Below, piece by piece: positions 15,855 through 24,238 of a stretch of 64,000 nt of DNA. Numbering within the stretch: position 1 is the stretch's first letter; each line of letters opens with the position of its first letter. The notes beneath the pieces are model-generated. The model ran no database searches and was not told the DNA's origin. It saw only the letters and a program-made list of their open reading frames with translations. The translations under genes were made by a program, and so were the position numbers. The stretch comes from Prevotella sp. UBA2456 (GTDB taxonomy: Bacteria; Bacteroidota; Bacteroidia; Bacteroidales; Bacteroidaceae): the NCBI GenBank assembly GCA_002342415.1, contig DDPY01000017.1, forward strand, positions 1 to 64,000, in the 5' to 3' direction.

Positions 15855-16259
15855 TCTTCCGTTTCCCTTATGGGACAATTCCTCCCTGCAAAGGGCTTCG
15901 TAGCCTTTAGCCTCCTTTCAGGCTCCTTTTAGCCTCCTTTCAGGCTGCTTATAGGCATACTCTTGAGTAAGGCAGTAAGCAGGCTAAAAGCAGGCTAAAA
16001 GGAGGATGAAGCGAGGCTAAAGCGAGAGTGAAACGGGAGAAATTGCCTCTTCCAGCATCCCTTTTCGGGCTCGTTAGCTCGTTTTATCCGTTGAGTTAAC
16101 TCGATTCATCGAATGAGTTAACTCACCCTCAACGCGAGAGCAACGCAATCCGTGCTCTGCACCTTCAAAACAATGCTACATGAAATCGGAAACTTTTTCT
16201 CTGCACACAAAAAAGTTTCCCCCTGCACTCAAAAAAATTCTTCCCTGCACTCCAAATAG
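15855..16259. repeat. Repeat-rich intergenic region with three 22-bp-spaced motifs
   Basis: This 405-bp gap has no gene. TTTAGCCTCCTTTCAGGCT occurs at 15906-15924 and again at 15928-15946 (22 bp apart). Its complement recurs as AGCAGGCTAAA units at 15978 and 15989, making a perfect 13-bp inverted repeat (15923-15935 with 15992-16004). The palindrome GAGTTAACTC occurs at 16093 and 16115 (22 bp apart). CTGCAC followed by A-tracts occurs at 16201, 16223 and 16245 (22 bp apart twice). A perfect 11-bp hairpin (16188-16198 with 16210-16220) overlaps the last set. No promoter or terminator is obvious. Confidence 0.85.
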
Positions 16260-17039
16260 CTAAATGGACAGCAGTTCCTGGATGGTTTTGTGGCGGCTGC
16301 TATGAATCAGCTTTTCGGCCTGCTGAACATAGGGATTGGTGAACACCTTGCGGTTGACGGCCTTGTTGACCACCCACTGGATGCGCCCCATGTGGTCGTC
16401 GCGCTGCTGCTGGGAGGCTTCTATATGCTTGGGCAGCGGATAAAGGCTGAGCAGATAGAATGCAAGACAGTCGGGCACGATCATCTCACGCGTCATCATC
16501 TGACGCTGACGCTCGCTGTAGTGTTCCTGATAGAAAGGATAATCTTGGCCTAAATATTTGTCCAGACTGATTCCTAAGGTATTGTATCCCACTATGATGC
16601 TCTGGTCGAAAGAGCCCACCTGAGTGTAGATTCTCGGTATCTCAAGGGCGGGCAGTTCTTCTTTGAGCCTGGAAAAGGCTTCGGTCAGTTCTTCATTGAC
16701 ATCGTCCATGTCGCCATAGAGCTTGCCAACCTCGGCGAGCATCTGCTGCAAGGTGGAGTCCTTGAAGAAATGGTATAGGCGCTTGTTGATTTCTGCATCG
16801 TCGACCTTTCCTATTCTCAGTACGTCTTCTATCAGCATGCGGGTCTGAATGGGATAGTCGGTGTTCATCTGCTGTAGGGCAGAATAGTCGCCAGTGGTAA
16901 GATAGAGGCTCTCAATACGGTCGTAGCGCTCAATCACAATTTGAGCGTTATCAGGCTCATCGCTATTAGGCTTCAGCTGCCACTGACACCCCACGCACAA
17001 TAGCATGATGAGAGACAATATGCCGTAAACTTTTCTCAC
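16260..17039 (-). CDS. GldB-like lipoprotein
   Basis: A 259-residue lipoprotein: the signal MRKVYGILSLIMLLCVGCQW puts the lipidated cysteine at residue 18. The body matches the Bacteroidetes GldB family, a gliding-associated lipoprotein with a zincin-like fold, with the conserved stretch YTQVGSFDQSIIVGYNTLGI and YLLSLYPLPKHIE. GldB is needed for gliding in Flavobacterium, but homologues persist in non-motile Bacteroidales where the role is unknown. The protease-like HExxH motif is not visible. A consensus promoter lies at 17071-17101. The stop codon touches the 22-bp repeat region. Confidence 0.8.
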   Translation of the reverse strand: MRKVYGILSLIMLLCVGCQWQLKPNSDEPDNAQIVIERYDRIESLYLTTGDYSALQQMNTDYPIQTRMLIEDVLRIGKVDDAEINKRLYHFFKDSTLQQMLAEVGKLYGDMDDVNEELTEAFSRLKEELPALEIPRIYTQVGSFDQSIIVGYNTLGISLDKYLGQDYPFYQEHYSERQRQMMTREMIVPDCLAFYLLSLYPLPKHIEASQQQRDDHMGRIQWVVNKAVNRKVFTNPYVQQAEKLIHSSRHKTIQELLSI

Positions 17040-17070
17040 TTACAAGGCTACTAAATGTTAAATGTGGAGG

Positions 17071-17101
17071 CAAAATTACTAAAAAATATTTTAAAAACAA
17101 A
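17071..17101 (-). promoter_or_regulatory. gldB-like gene promoter
   Basis: Minus-strand TTTG (17101-17098), a 19-bp spacer and TAATTTTG (17078-17071), giving a leader of about 27 nt. Confidence 0.75.
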
Positions 17102-17197
17102 ATTTTAACCTAAAAAAGATAAAAAAAAGTGCATAATAGCTGTAGTTTTCGTTTATTTGTGTGAAATTTGCACGAAAACAAACCCAATTTTTCTATT

Positions 17198-18430
17198 ATG
17201 ACTACGAAAAAAATGCTATCTGCCCTGCTGTTGGCTGCATGCACACTAACAGCCCATGCCAATAAGACCATCACTGTTACCGTCAGCAACCCGATGAGTC
17301 AGGCCCGCAAGGATGTTCCCGTCGTTGTGAAGCTATCGTCCTATGGCGATGTCCGCTCGGCCGTAGTGACACTGAACCATCAGGAGATTCCCTGCCAGCT
17401 CGACGATTTGGATCAGGACGAGACCTATGACGAGCTCTGCTTTCTGGCTGATTTTGACCGGAAGGGGGAGCAGCAGTACACGGTGACCCTCTTTGACACA
17501 GGTGAGCCTCGCCAGTATCCCGCTCGCGTGTATGCCGAAATGGTGATGGCCAACACCAAGGACAAGAAGCTGAAGAAGCATCAGCAGAACAACTACATCG
17601 AGGCCATCACAGCCAGAGGCGATGCTGCCTATACCTACAACCTCCAACACCACCACGGTGTAGACTTCGAGAGCGAGCTGAATGGCATCCGCATCTATTT
17701 CGATGCCCGCCAGACGCTCGACCTATATGGAAAATACAAGAAACAGTTAGAGCTGAAGGACACCCAGTTCTATACCACCGACGAGCAGAAAGCCCAAGGC
17801 TATGGTGACGATGTGCTGTGGGTGGGACAGACATTCGGACTCGGTGCCTTCCGCGGCTGGAACGGGAAGCAGCCTACCCACGTAGAACCCGTACGCACCC
17901 GTACACAGCGCATCATCAGCTACGGCCCGCTGCGAGCCATCGTAGAGGTGGTGGACCGTGGCTGGAAGGTTGACGCGAACAAAGCCCCCATCAATATGAC
18001 CCTGCGCTACACCCAGTATGCCGGTCACCGCGACACGGATGTCGACGTATTCTTCAACAAGGATGTCAGCAGCTATCGGTTCTCTACGGGCATCATCAAC
18101 GTGAAAGGCTCGGAGGAGTTTTCCGACAAGAAGGGCCTGCGTGCCTGCTGGGGTACAGACTATCCGGCTGCCGACACGCTGAAATGGAAGCGCGAAACGG
18201 TGGGTCTGGCCGTCCTCGTGCCGCAGAAGAATATTGTAAGCGAGGAGCCGGCGAATAAGGACAACTATGCCTACGTGCTGCAAGTAGAGGGCAGCCACAT
18301 GGTTTACAAGGTCAGCTACACTTCGGCCAACGAGACCTTCGGCTATCATTCAGCCCGCGAGTGGTTCGACTATCTCGCTGCCTGGAAGCGCGAGGTTGAA
18401 CAGCCTGTCTTGGTAAGTATTAAGAGGTGA
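17198..18430 (+). CDS. Exported DUF4861-family protein
   Basis: About 410 residues from the ATG at 17198; the start was chosen because a signal peptide (MTTKKMLSALLLAACTLTAHA) begins there. The mature protein resembles the Bacteroidetes DUF4861 family, beta-sandwich-rich periplasmic proteins often seen near polysaccharide-use genes. Signature stretches are VLWVGQTFGLGAFRGW and ISYGPLRAIVEVVDRGW. The catalytic role is not established. No sus or CAZyme genes are adjacent here. The final codons and stop (KR-TGA) belong to the heptamer array at 18424-18465, which also contains the stop of the convergent M23 gene. Confidence 0.8.
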   Translation: MTTKKMLSALLLAACTLTAHANKTITVTVSNPMSQARKDVPVVVKLSSYGDVRSAVVTLNHQEIPCQLDDLDQDETYDELCFLADFDRKGEQQYTVTLFDTGEPRQYPARVYAEMVMANTKDKKLKKHQQNNYIEAITARGDAAYTYNLQHHHGVDFESELNGIRIYFDARQTLDLYGKYKKQLELKDTQFYTTDEQKAQGYGDDVLWVGQTFGLGAFRGWNGKQPTHVEPVRTRTQRIISYGPLRAIVEVVDRGWKVDANKAPINMTLRYTQYAGHRDTDVDVFFNKDVSSYRFSTGIINVKGSEEFSDKKGLRACWGTDYPAADTLKWKRETVGLAVLVPQKNIVSEEPANKDNYAYVLQVEGSHMVYKVSYTSANETFGYHSAREWFDYLAAWKREVEQPVLVSIKR

Positions 18431-18465
18431 GAGGTAAGAGGTGAGTGGTGAGTGGTGAGAGATTA
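18424..18465. repeat. Six-copy heptamer array joining two convergent stop codons
   Basis: Units GAGGTGA, GAGGTAA, GAGGTGA, GTGGTGA, GTGGTGA, GAGATTA run without interruption. The first unit supplies the TGA of the DUF4861 gene. The last supplies the TAA of the M23 gene, read on the other strand. The whole spacer is array. Confidence 0.85.
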
Positions 18466-19626
18466 GTGTCGGCGGGTGTGAAGGGGCCAGAGAATCTGAC
18501 CATATAGGCGATAGTCGTTCAGCAGCTCCGCTCTGTTGTGGAGCGATATACGCGAGTCGCGTTTACCATGTACTGTAAAATGGTAGCGCGACTCGTTTCC
18601 TTGATAGTCGCGCAAGATATAGGTTAGATGATAAGGCCGCTCCTCGTTGAAGTTGACAATGCCCCGACGGAAGTCCACATGCACCACAGGCAGACGCATG
18701 CCGCGCTCGGTAAACGACTTCATATACCAGATGCGCGTATGCCGCCAATGGGCATAATCGCCCCAAAGGTTCACCTCGGGCTGGCAGCTGATGGGAATGC
18801 TGTCGACATCGGCACGGAAGACCTCCCTTCCATCCACCAACAACCGGGTATGCCGAATGCCATAATGATTATAGGTAGCTTCCGAATAGTCGTCAGCCCA
18901 AACCGCAAAGCCTACCCTACCCCATGCTGTGAACTCACGCGAGAGCGTCCAAACGGTGTGCTGCTTCTTGGCATCCGGCTGTCCGAAGCCGAAAGTCTGC
19001 TTATCCGCTCCCCCATTGAACACCCCTTCACCCTGCTGGGGAATGGCCATAAAGGAGTGCGCCTGAGGTGCTACCGTGTCGGAAATGAGATGCCCCAGTT
19101 TCTCCATCGGGTCCCTCATGGCCCAGGTACGTGTGTCGTGCAGTTCGAGATGCAGGTGGGGCCCCGTAGAGTGTCCTGTGTTGCCGCTGATGGCTATCAG
19201 GTCGCCGCCTTTTACGGGCAGTTGGCTGGGAGAATAACGAAAGTCCAGCGTGTCGCGTCTACCCGTCCGCCGAAACAGTTTTTCGTAGGGTTCGGCAAAG
19301 CACTTCAGGTGACAGTAGACGCTGGTCAGCCCGTCGGGATGGGCGACATAGATGGCATTGCCAAAGCCATACTTATTCACCGTGATGCGCGAGATGTAGC
19401 CATCGGCAATAGAGAAAATCTTCTTGCCCTCCTGATTATTGGTCTTGATATCCAGTCCGCCGTGAAAGTGCCAAGGCCTTGGCTCACCGAAATTGCCAGC
19501 CAACACGATGTCGTAATCCACAGGACTTTGATAGTTGAGAGTTAAAGGTTGAGAGTTGACAGTTTCATCATCTCCACAAGACAACAGTACGAACATTGCG
19601 CAAAAGAACGCAAGTACTTTCACCAT
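18463..19626 (-). CDS. M23-family metallopeptidase lipoprotein
   Basis: About 387 residues from MVKVLAFFCAMFVLLSCGDD, whose Cys17 fits a lipobox. An ATG nine bases upstream (19635) and one at 19656 are alternatives; the latter lies in a repeat. The LytM/M23 domain is at about 40-185, with zinc-site motifs WHFHGGLDI (HxxxD) and HLHLELHD (HxH). The two metal ligands and the active His are therefore present and an active peptidoglycan endopeptidase is likely. The C-terminal 200 residues form an uncharacterised beta-rich domain. Residues right after the lipobox (about 22-33, including VNSQPLTLNYQ) are encoded by a five-copy heptamer array. Confidence 0.87.
   Translation of the reverse strand: MVKVLAFFCAMFVLLSCGDDETVNSQPLTLNYQSPVDYDIVLAGNFGEPRPWHFHGGLDIKTNNQEGKKIFSIADGYISRITVNKYGFGNAIYVAHPDGLTSVYCHLKCFAEPYEKLFRRTGRRDTLDFRYSPSQLPVKGGDLIAISGNTGHSTGPHLHLELHDTRTWAMRDPMEKLGHLISDTVAPQAHSFMAIPQQGEGVFNGGADKQTFGFGQPDAKKQHTVWTLSREFTAWGRVGFAVWADDYSEATYNHYGIRHTRLLVDGREVFRADVDSIPISCQPEVNLWGDYAHWRHTRIWYMKSFTERGMRLPVVHVDFRRGIVNFNEERPYHLTYILRDYQGNESRYHFTVHGKRDSRISLHNRAELLNDYRLYGQILWPLHTRRH
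19530..19564 (-). repeat. Five-copy heptamer array inside the M23 coding sequence
   Basis: On the plus strand: GATAGTT, GAGAGTT, AAAGGTT, GAGAGTT, GACAGTT. It is read on the minus strand as part of the linker after the lipobox. Thirty-five bp is not a multiple of three in units, yet the frame stays open. Confidence 0.85.
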
Positions 19627-19640
19627 ATCAGTCATCTCAC

Positions 19641-19675
19641 ATCTGTCAACTGTCAACCCTCAACTCTCCACTCTT
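19641..19675 (-). repeat. Heptamer array between nadC and the M23 gene
   Basis: Read on the minus strand: AAGAGTG, GAGAGTT, GAGGGTT, GACAGTT, then GACAGAT. It begins directly after the nadC stop codon and ends just upstream of the first usable ATGs of the M23 gene. Same family as 7707-7762. Confidence 0.85.
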
Positions 19676-20557
19676 TTAGCATGCCTTGAACGACATATCC
19701 AATCCCTTTACCGAGTGAGTGAGTGCCCCCACCGAGATAAAGTCGACACCTTGCTCGGCATAGTCGCGCAAGGTATCGAAGGTAATGCCGCCGCTGGACT
19801 CGGTCTCATAGCGTCCGGCAATGATGTCTACCGCCTTCTTGGTGTCGGCCACAGAGAAATTGTCGAGCATGATTCTATCGACTCCCCCATGCGTGAGCAC
19901 CTGCTGCAGTTCGTCGAAGGAGCGCACCTCAATCTCTATCTTCAGGTCGAGGCCTTTCTCCTTCAGGTATTGATGGCAGCGGTCGATGGCATTGGTGATG
20001 CCGCCTGCAAAATCCACGTGGTTGTCCTTCAGCAGTATCATATCGAAGAGTCCGATACGATGGTTGCAGCCCCCGCCAATCTTGACAGCCTGCTTCTCGA
20101 GCATACGCATGCCTGGAGTCGTCTTGCGAGTGTCCAACACACGCGTCTTGGTGCCTTTCAGGCGCTGCACATAACGATCGGTCATGGTGGCAATGCCGCT
20201 CATGCGCTGCATGATGTTCAGCATCAGGCGCTCTGTCTGTAGCAGGGAGCGCACCTTGCCTGTTACAATCATGGCGATGTCGCCTTTCTTCACGCGAGCA
20301 CCGTCGCCCATCAGCACTTCTACCTGCATCTCAGGGTCGAAGCGACGGAACACCTCTTTTGCCACTTCGACACCTGCCAAGATGCCATCTTCCTTGATGA
20401 GCAGGTGACTCTTTCCTACTGCATCCTCTGGAATACAGCACAGCGTTGTATGGTCGCCATCACCGATATCCTCGGCAAACGACAGGTCAATCAGCCGGTC
20501 GACCAGCTCCTTGACATCCATCTCGTAGTTGGGTCTGTAGAAATCTATATTCAGCAT
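19676..20557 (-). CDS. nadC: Nicotinate-nucleotide pyrophosphorylase (carboxylating)
   Basis: About 293 residues from the ATG at 20557; another ATG at 20521 (MDVKELVDRL) would give a more typical 281. NadC converts quinolinate and PRPP to nicotinate mononucleotide in de novo NAD synthesis. Family motifs include FAEDIGDGDHTT, TRKTTPGMRMLEKQAV and the barrel end ISVGALTHSVKGLDMS. It begins 4 bp after the outer-membrane protein gene and probably shares its transcript. nadA and nadB are not adjacent. Confidence 0.93.
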   Translation of the reverse strand: MLNIDFYRPNYEMDVKELVDRLIDLSFAEDIGDGDHTTLCCIPEDAVGKSHLLIKEDGILAGVEVAKEVFRRFDPEMQVEVLMGDGARVKKGDIAMIVTGKVRSLLQTERLMLNIMQRMSGIATMTDRYVQRLKGTKTRVLDTRKTTPGMRMLEKQAVKIGGGCNHRIGLFDMILLKDNHVDFAGGITNAIDRCHQYLKEKGLDLKIEIEVRSFDELQQVLTHGGVDRIMLDNFSVADTKKAVDIIAGRYETESSGGITFDTLRDYAEQGVDFISVGALTHSVKGLDMSFKAC

Positions 20558-20561
20558 AGCA

Positions 20562-21062
20562 TTATCGCTTGAATGTATATTGATCCTTGAACAGATAGAC
20601 ACCGATGCCTACGCGCAGACCGTAGCAGGAATGGCTGAATTTCTTGGTAGAGAGGTCAAAATACAGCTCCGGCTCCACGGTTACCGTACGACTCAGGAAG
20701 AAAGCATATCCGAACTGTGCTCCAGGCAACAGGTCGTTGTAACCGCCACCAGCGTGCTTGTACTTGAGTCCGGCACCGAGATAGAGTCCATTCTTAATAA
20801 GGTAATAGCGTCCGTAGGCACCGAGCGAGAACTGGTCTGTAGCATCGGCCTTGTGATCATATCCCAAGTCAACCATTCCCATCAGGTTGTTCATGAAGAA
20901 ATAACCTGCTCTGGCATTCAGTCCGAAGTGGAACTCCTTGGCCTGGCTGCTGAGATCCAGTCCGGACATGGAAGCGCCCAGATAACCCTTACCTTGTTCA
21001 AACTGTGCGTTGGCAGTGACAGTCATCAGCAACGCTACTACAAATAAAGCAATCTTTTTCAT
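20562..21062 (-). CDS. Small outer-membrane beta-barrel protein
   Basis: About 166 residues from MKKIALFVVALLMTVTANAQ (signal peptide; start chosen for that). The mature part has alternating aromatic strands (YLGASMSGLDL, LGAYGRYYLIKNGLYLGAGL) and ends in a charged FKR after aromatic residues, typical of an eight-stranded barrel. It is probably a structural or porin-like outer-membrane protein of the OmpW/'outer membrane protein beta-barrel' class. It lies between cstA and nadC on the same strand. Confidence 0.75.
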   Translation of the reverse strand: MKKIALFVVALLMTVTANAQFEQGKGYLGASMSGLDLSSQAKEFHFGLNARAGYFFMNNLMGMVDLGYDHKADATDQFSLGAYGRYYLIKNGLYLGAGLKYKHAGGGYNDLLPGAQFGYAFFLSRTVTVEPELYFDLSTKKFSHSCYGLRVGIGVYLFKDQYTFKR

Positions 21063-21081
21063 AGTCGTGAATGATATAAAA

Positions 21082-22515
21082 TTAAATATGTTTTCCATTT
21101 TTATACTTCCATGTACAGAACCACGCGACGGAGATAATCAGGGCCGCACCTCCCACACCGTAGCCAACCATCATGTCGAAACCGAAGGCATTCTTCGACA
21201 CCATGAGGAAGGTTGAGCACACCACTGTCATGAAGATGGCCGGCAAGAGAGTAATCCAGTATGCTTTCCGTTCACGCACGAGATAGACCGTGATGGCCCA
21301 GAGCGTGAAGACCGCCAGCGTCTGGTTGCCCCATCCGAAGTAGCTCCAGATGATATTGAAGCCGTCGGGATCGGAAATATTGAAGTAGAGCAGCAAGAAG
21401 GTGGCACCAAAGAGCGGGATGCATATCCAGATGCGCTTCATGATGGTCTTTTGTTCCAGATGCAGGAACTCGGCAATGATGAGGCGGGCAGAGCGCAACG
21501 CTGTGTCGCCGCTGGTAATGGGAGCAGCCACCACACCCAGCATAGCCAGCAGTCCTCCAAACGTGCCCAGCCAGCCTTCGCTGACACCAGTCACCACCTC
21601 AGGAGCCTGAAGGGTCAGGGGCAAGCCCAGTTCCTGAGCCGCACCGCCATAGAAGAAATACATCGACACCGTAGCCCAGATGAGCGCCACCAAGCCCTCG
21701 GTAATCATCGCGCCATAGAACATGGGACGACCCATTTTCTCGCTCTTGACGCAACGTGCCATCAAGGGGGTCTGTGTGGCATGGAAGCCGCTGATGGCTC
21801 CGCAGGCGATGGTGATGAACAGGGCCGGGAAGATGGGTGTGATGAATCCCTCGCCGCTGATTCCATCATACAGTTCAGGCAGCGTGGGCCACTTGATGAA
21901 GAGGACAGCCATCAGGGCTACCGCCATAAATAGCATGGAAATGGCAAACAGCGGATACACCTTGCCAATAATCTTGTCGATAGGCAACATGGTGGCAAAG
22001 ATATAATAGAAGAAGATGATAATGCACCAGATGTAGACCCACAGCAGGTCGTCGCTGCATATCTTGCCCAGAATCAGCGCAGGACTATACACGAAGACCG
22101 CACCGACCATCATCAGCAGGAACACGGAGAAGACGAGCATCACCTTCTTGGTGGTTTCGCCCAGATAGAGTCCAACCAGCTCAGGCTGTCCTGCTCCTCC
22201 ATTTCGCATCGACAGCATACCGCTGAGATAATCGTGAACAGCGCCTGCAAAGATACAGCCTAAGACAATCCACAAGTAGGCTGCCGGACCGAACTTTGCA
22301 CCCATGATAGCACCGAAGATAGGTCCCGTGCCAGCGATGTTCAGAAACTGAATCATAAACACCTTCCACCCAGGAAGCACAATGTAGTCGACACCATCGG
22401 CCTTTGCTACTGCCGGTGTGACCCGATTGTCTGGGCCGAAAACCTTTTCCACAAAACGTCCGTAGAGGAAATAGCCTAATACCAGAGCCAAAAGACTCAA
22501 ACAAAAAGTTACCAT
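21082..22515 (-). CDS. cstA: Carbon starvation protein A family transporter
   Basis: A 477-residue CstA/BtsT-family membrane protein with about 12-14 helices, shorter than E. coli CstA (about 700), as is normal in Bacteroidetes. Recognisable blocks are FLNIAGTGPIFGAIMGAKFG, GCIFAGAVHDYLSGMLSMRN and PLMARCVKSEKMGRPMFYGA. The family imports pyruvate or peptides; which applies here is not decided. It has its own promoter (22543-22550), divergent from the GHL10 gene. The outer-membrane protein gene follows 19 bp downstream. Confidence 0.92.
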   Translation of the reverse strand: MVTFCLSLLALVLGYFLYGRFVEKVFGPDNRVTPAVAKADGVDYIVLPGWKVFMIQFLNIAGTGPIFGAIMGAKFGPAAYLWIVLGCIFAGAVHDYLSGMLSMRNGGAGQPELVGLYLGETTKKVMLVFSVFLLMMVGAVFVYSPALILGKICSDDLLWVYIWCIIIFFYYIFATMLPIDKIIGKVYPLFAISMLFMAVALMAVLFIKWPTLPELYDGISGEGFITPIFPALFITIACGAISGFHATQTPLMARCVKSEKMGRPMFYGAMITEGLVALIWATVSMYFFYGGAAQELGLPLTLQAPEVVTGVSEGWLGTFGGLLAMLGVVAAPITSGDTALRSARLIIAEFLHLEQKTIMKRIWICIPLFGATFLLLYFNISDPDGFNIIWSYFGWGNQTLAVFTLWAITVYLVRERKAYWITLLPAIFMTVVCSTFLMVSKNAFGFDMMVGYGVGGAALIISVAWFCTWKYKNGKHI

Positions 22516-22542
22516 TTATTCACTAAATTTAAAAATTTTGTG

Positions 22543-22550
22543 CAAAGGTA
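22543..22550 (-). promoter_or_regulatory. cstA -7 promoter element
   Basis: Minus strand TACCTTTG, giving a leader of about 22 nt. It lies 22 bp from the -7 box of the divergent GHL10 gene, so each -33 region overlaps the other promoter. Confidence 0.65.
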
Positions 22551-22572
22551 CACTTTTTCCGCGAAAAACGAT

Positions 22573-22580
22573 TACCTTTG
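22573..22580 (+). promoter_or_regulatory. GHL10 gene -7 promoter element
   Basis: TACCTTTG. The ATG at 22589 is eight bases downstream, so the leader is only a few nucleotides. Confidence 0.65.
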
Positions 22581-22588
22581 CAAGCGAA

Positions 22589-24232
22589 ATGAAACGATTA
22601 ACATTATTTTATATAATTCTTCTCGCCTTTGCTGTCACACTCTGCGCCCAATCCAAGCATGAAGTCAGAGCAGTTTGGCTCACCACCATCGGCGGTATTG
22701 ACTGGCCCTCGTCCTTTGCTCACGACGGGATGGGGATAGTGCGCCAGAAGCAAGAGCTCATTGACATCTTAGACCGTCTGAAGGCTGTCAATGTGAATAC
22801 AGTACTATTGCAAACCCGCGTTCGTGCTACCACCATCTACCCATCGGACATAGAGCCTTGGGACGGATGCCTGTCGGGCAAGCCCGGCATCTCTCCAGGA
22901 TACGATGCGCTGCAATTCGCCATTGACGAGTGTCACCGCAGAGGCATGGAGCTACACGCCTGGGTCGTCACCATTCCCGTAGGCAAGTGGAACACCTACG
23001 GCTGCAAGCAGCTGAGACGCCGCTACGGCTCACTCATCAAGAAAATAGGTGATGAAGGATATATGAATCCTGAATCCCCCTTCACCGCAGAATACATTTC
23101 GGACATCTGTGCAGAGATTACGCGGCGTTACGACATTGACGGTATTCATCTCGACTACATCCGCTACCCTGAAACCTGGCGCGGAGCAAAGTCGAAGGAG
23201 AATATTTCGTATATCGTCCGCCGAATCCACCAGAAGGTAAAGATGCACAAGCAATGGGTAAAGCTAAGTTGTTCGCCCATAGGAAAATATGACGACCTGA
23301 GCCGCTACTCCTCGCGAGGCTGGAATGCCCGCAGGCAGGTGGCACAAGACGCACAAGGCTGGATGCGCGAAGGGCTGATGGACCAGCTTTACCCCATGAT
23401 GTATTTCCAAGGTAACAACTTCTATCCTTTCGCCATCGACTGGCAGGAGAACAGTTATGGCCGTACCGTTGTCTCCGGACTCGGCATCTATATGTTGCAT
23501 CCGCGCGAGCGCAACTGGCCTTTGGCAGAGGTAGAGCGCCAACTTAATGTCACCCGTCAGATCAGTATGGGGCATTGCTACTTCCGGGCGAAGTTCCTAT
23601 TAGACAATGTCAAGGGAGTCTATCAATATGTGAAACTCTTCGACCGCCATCCGACACTGATTCCTCCCATGACTTGGGCACATCAGCCGGCTCCCTCTGC
23701 CCCCTCCTACCTCAGCGTAGAGCATACCGACAAAGGCGACCTGCTGCTGTGGGGAGGAGCACGTGACAACAGTGACGGGCCCTATCTGTTATATAATGTA
23801 TATGCCTCCAGCGAAGAGCCCGTCGACATCGGCAATCCTGCCAACCTCATTGCCACGCGCTATTTGTGGCAGCGGCTGCAAGTTCCCCAGACAGCCACTA
23901 TGTCGCAACCGCTCCACTATGCGGTCACCGCTATCGACCGATATGGTAACGAGAGTGCAGCGGCCTACGACAACTCTGCCAGCAGAGACTTTACACCATC
24001 AGCCACCTCGATGCTGCCCAATGACGGGAACATGCTGAAACTGTCGGCTCACCTTTCCACCGATGCAGACCTGCTTGCCATACTGACCCTGCAGGGAAGC
24101 ATCGTCCACACCTGCCGCTACCATTCAGAAATAGACCTGCGCGCAATTCCGGAAGGCATTTACGAACTGCGTACCCTCAGCCGCAAGGGCATTATGCACC
24201 GTTTAGGATTCTTCACCATCAAACGCCACTAA
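22589..24232 (+). CDS. GHL10 (DUF187) family glycoside hydrolase
   Basis: About 547 residues from MKRLTLFYIILLAFAVTLCAQ (signal peptide). The start was chosen for that and because the upstream ATG precedes the promoter. The catalytic barrel (about 22-330) matches the GHL10/YngK-like 'glycosylhydrolase family 10-like' group, with EVRAVWLTTIGGIDWP at the start, DIDGIHLDYIRYP in the core and QLYPMMYFQGNNFYPF. A Fn3-like domain follows (about 370-470) and a short C-terminal beta domain. It is exported and probably acts on peptidoglycan or an outer glycan; substrate unknown. Six bp separate it from ruvC. Confidence 0.87.
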   Translation: MKRLTLFYIILLAFAVTLCAQSKHEVRAVWLTTIGGIDWPSSFAHDGMGIVRQKQELIDILDRLKAVNVNTVLLQTRVRATTIYPSDIEPWDGCLSGKPGISPGYDALQFAIDECHRRGMELHAWVVTIPVGKWNTYGCKQLRRRYGSLIKKIGDEGYMNPESPFTAEYISDICAEITRRYDIDGIHLDYIRYPETWRGAKSKENISYIVRRIHQKVKMHKQWVKLSCSPIGKYDDLSRYSSRGWNARRQVAQDAQGWMREGLMDQLYPMMYFQGNNFYPFAIDWQENSYGRTVVSGLGIYMLHPRERNWPLAEVERQLNVTRQISMGHCYFRAKFLLDNVKGVYQYVKLFDRHPTLIPPMTWAHQPAPSAPSYLSVEHTDKGDLLLWGGARDNSDGPYLLYNVYASSEEPVDIGNPANLIATRYLWQRLQVPQTATMSQPLHYAVTAIDRYGNESAAAYDNSASRDFTPSATSMLPNDGNMLKLSAHLSTDADLLAILTLQGSIVHTCRYHSEIDLRAIPEGIYELRTLSRKGIMHRLGFFTIKRH

Positions 24233-24238
24233 ACAGCT

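Noticed and set aside
15855..16259. CRISPR array
   Set aside because: The 22-bp-spaced copies have no constant repeat with variable spacers of CRISPR size and no cas genes are near.
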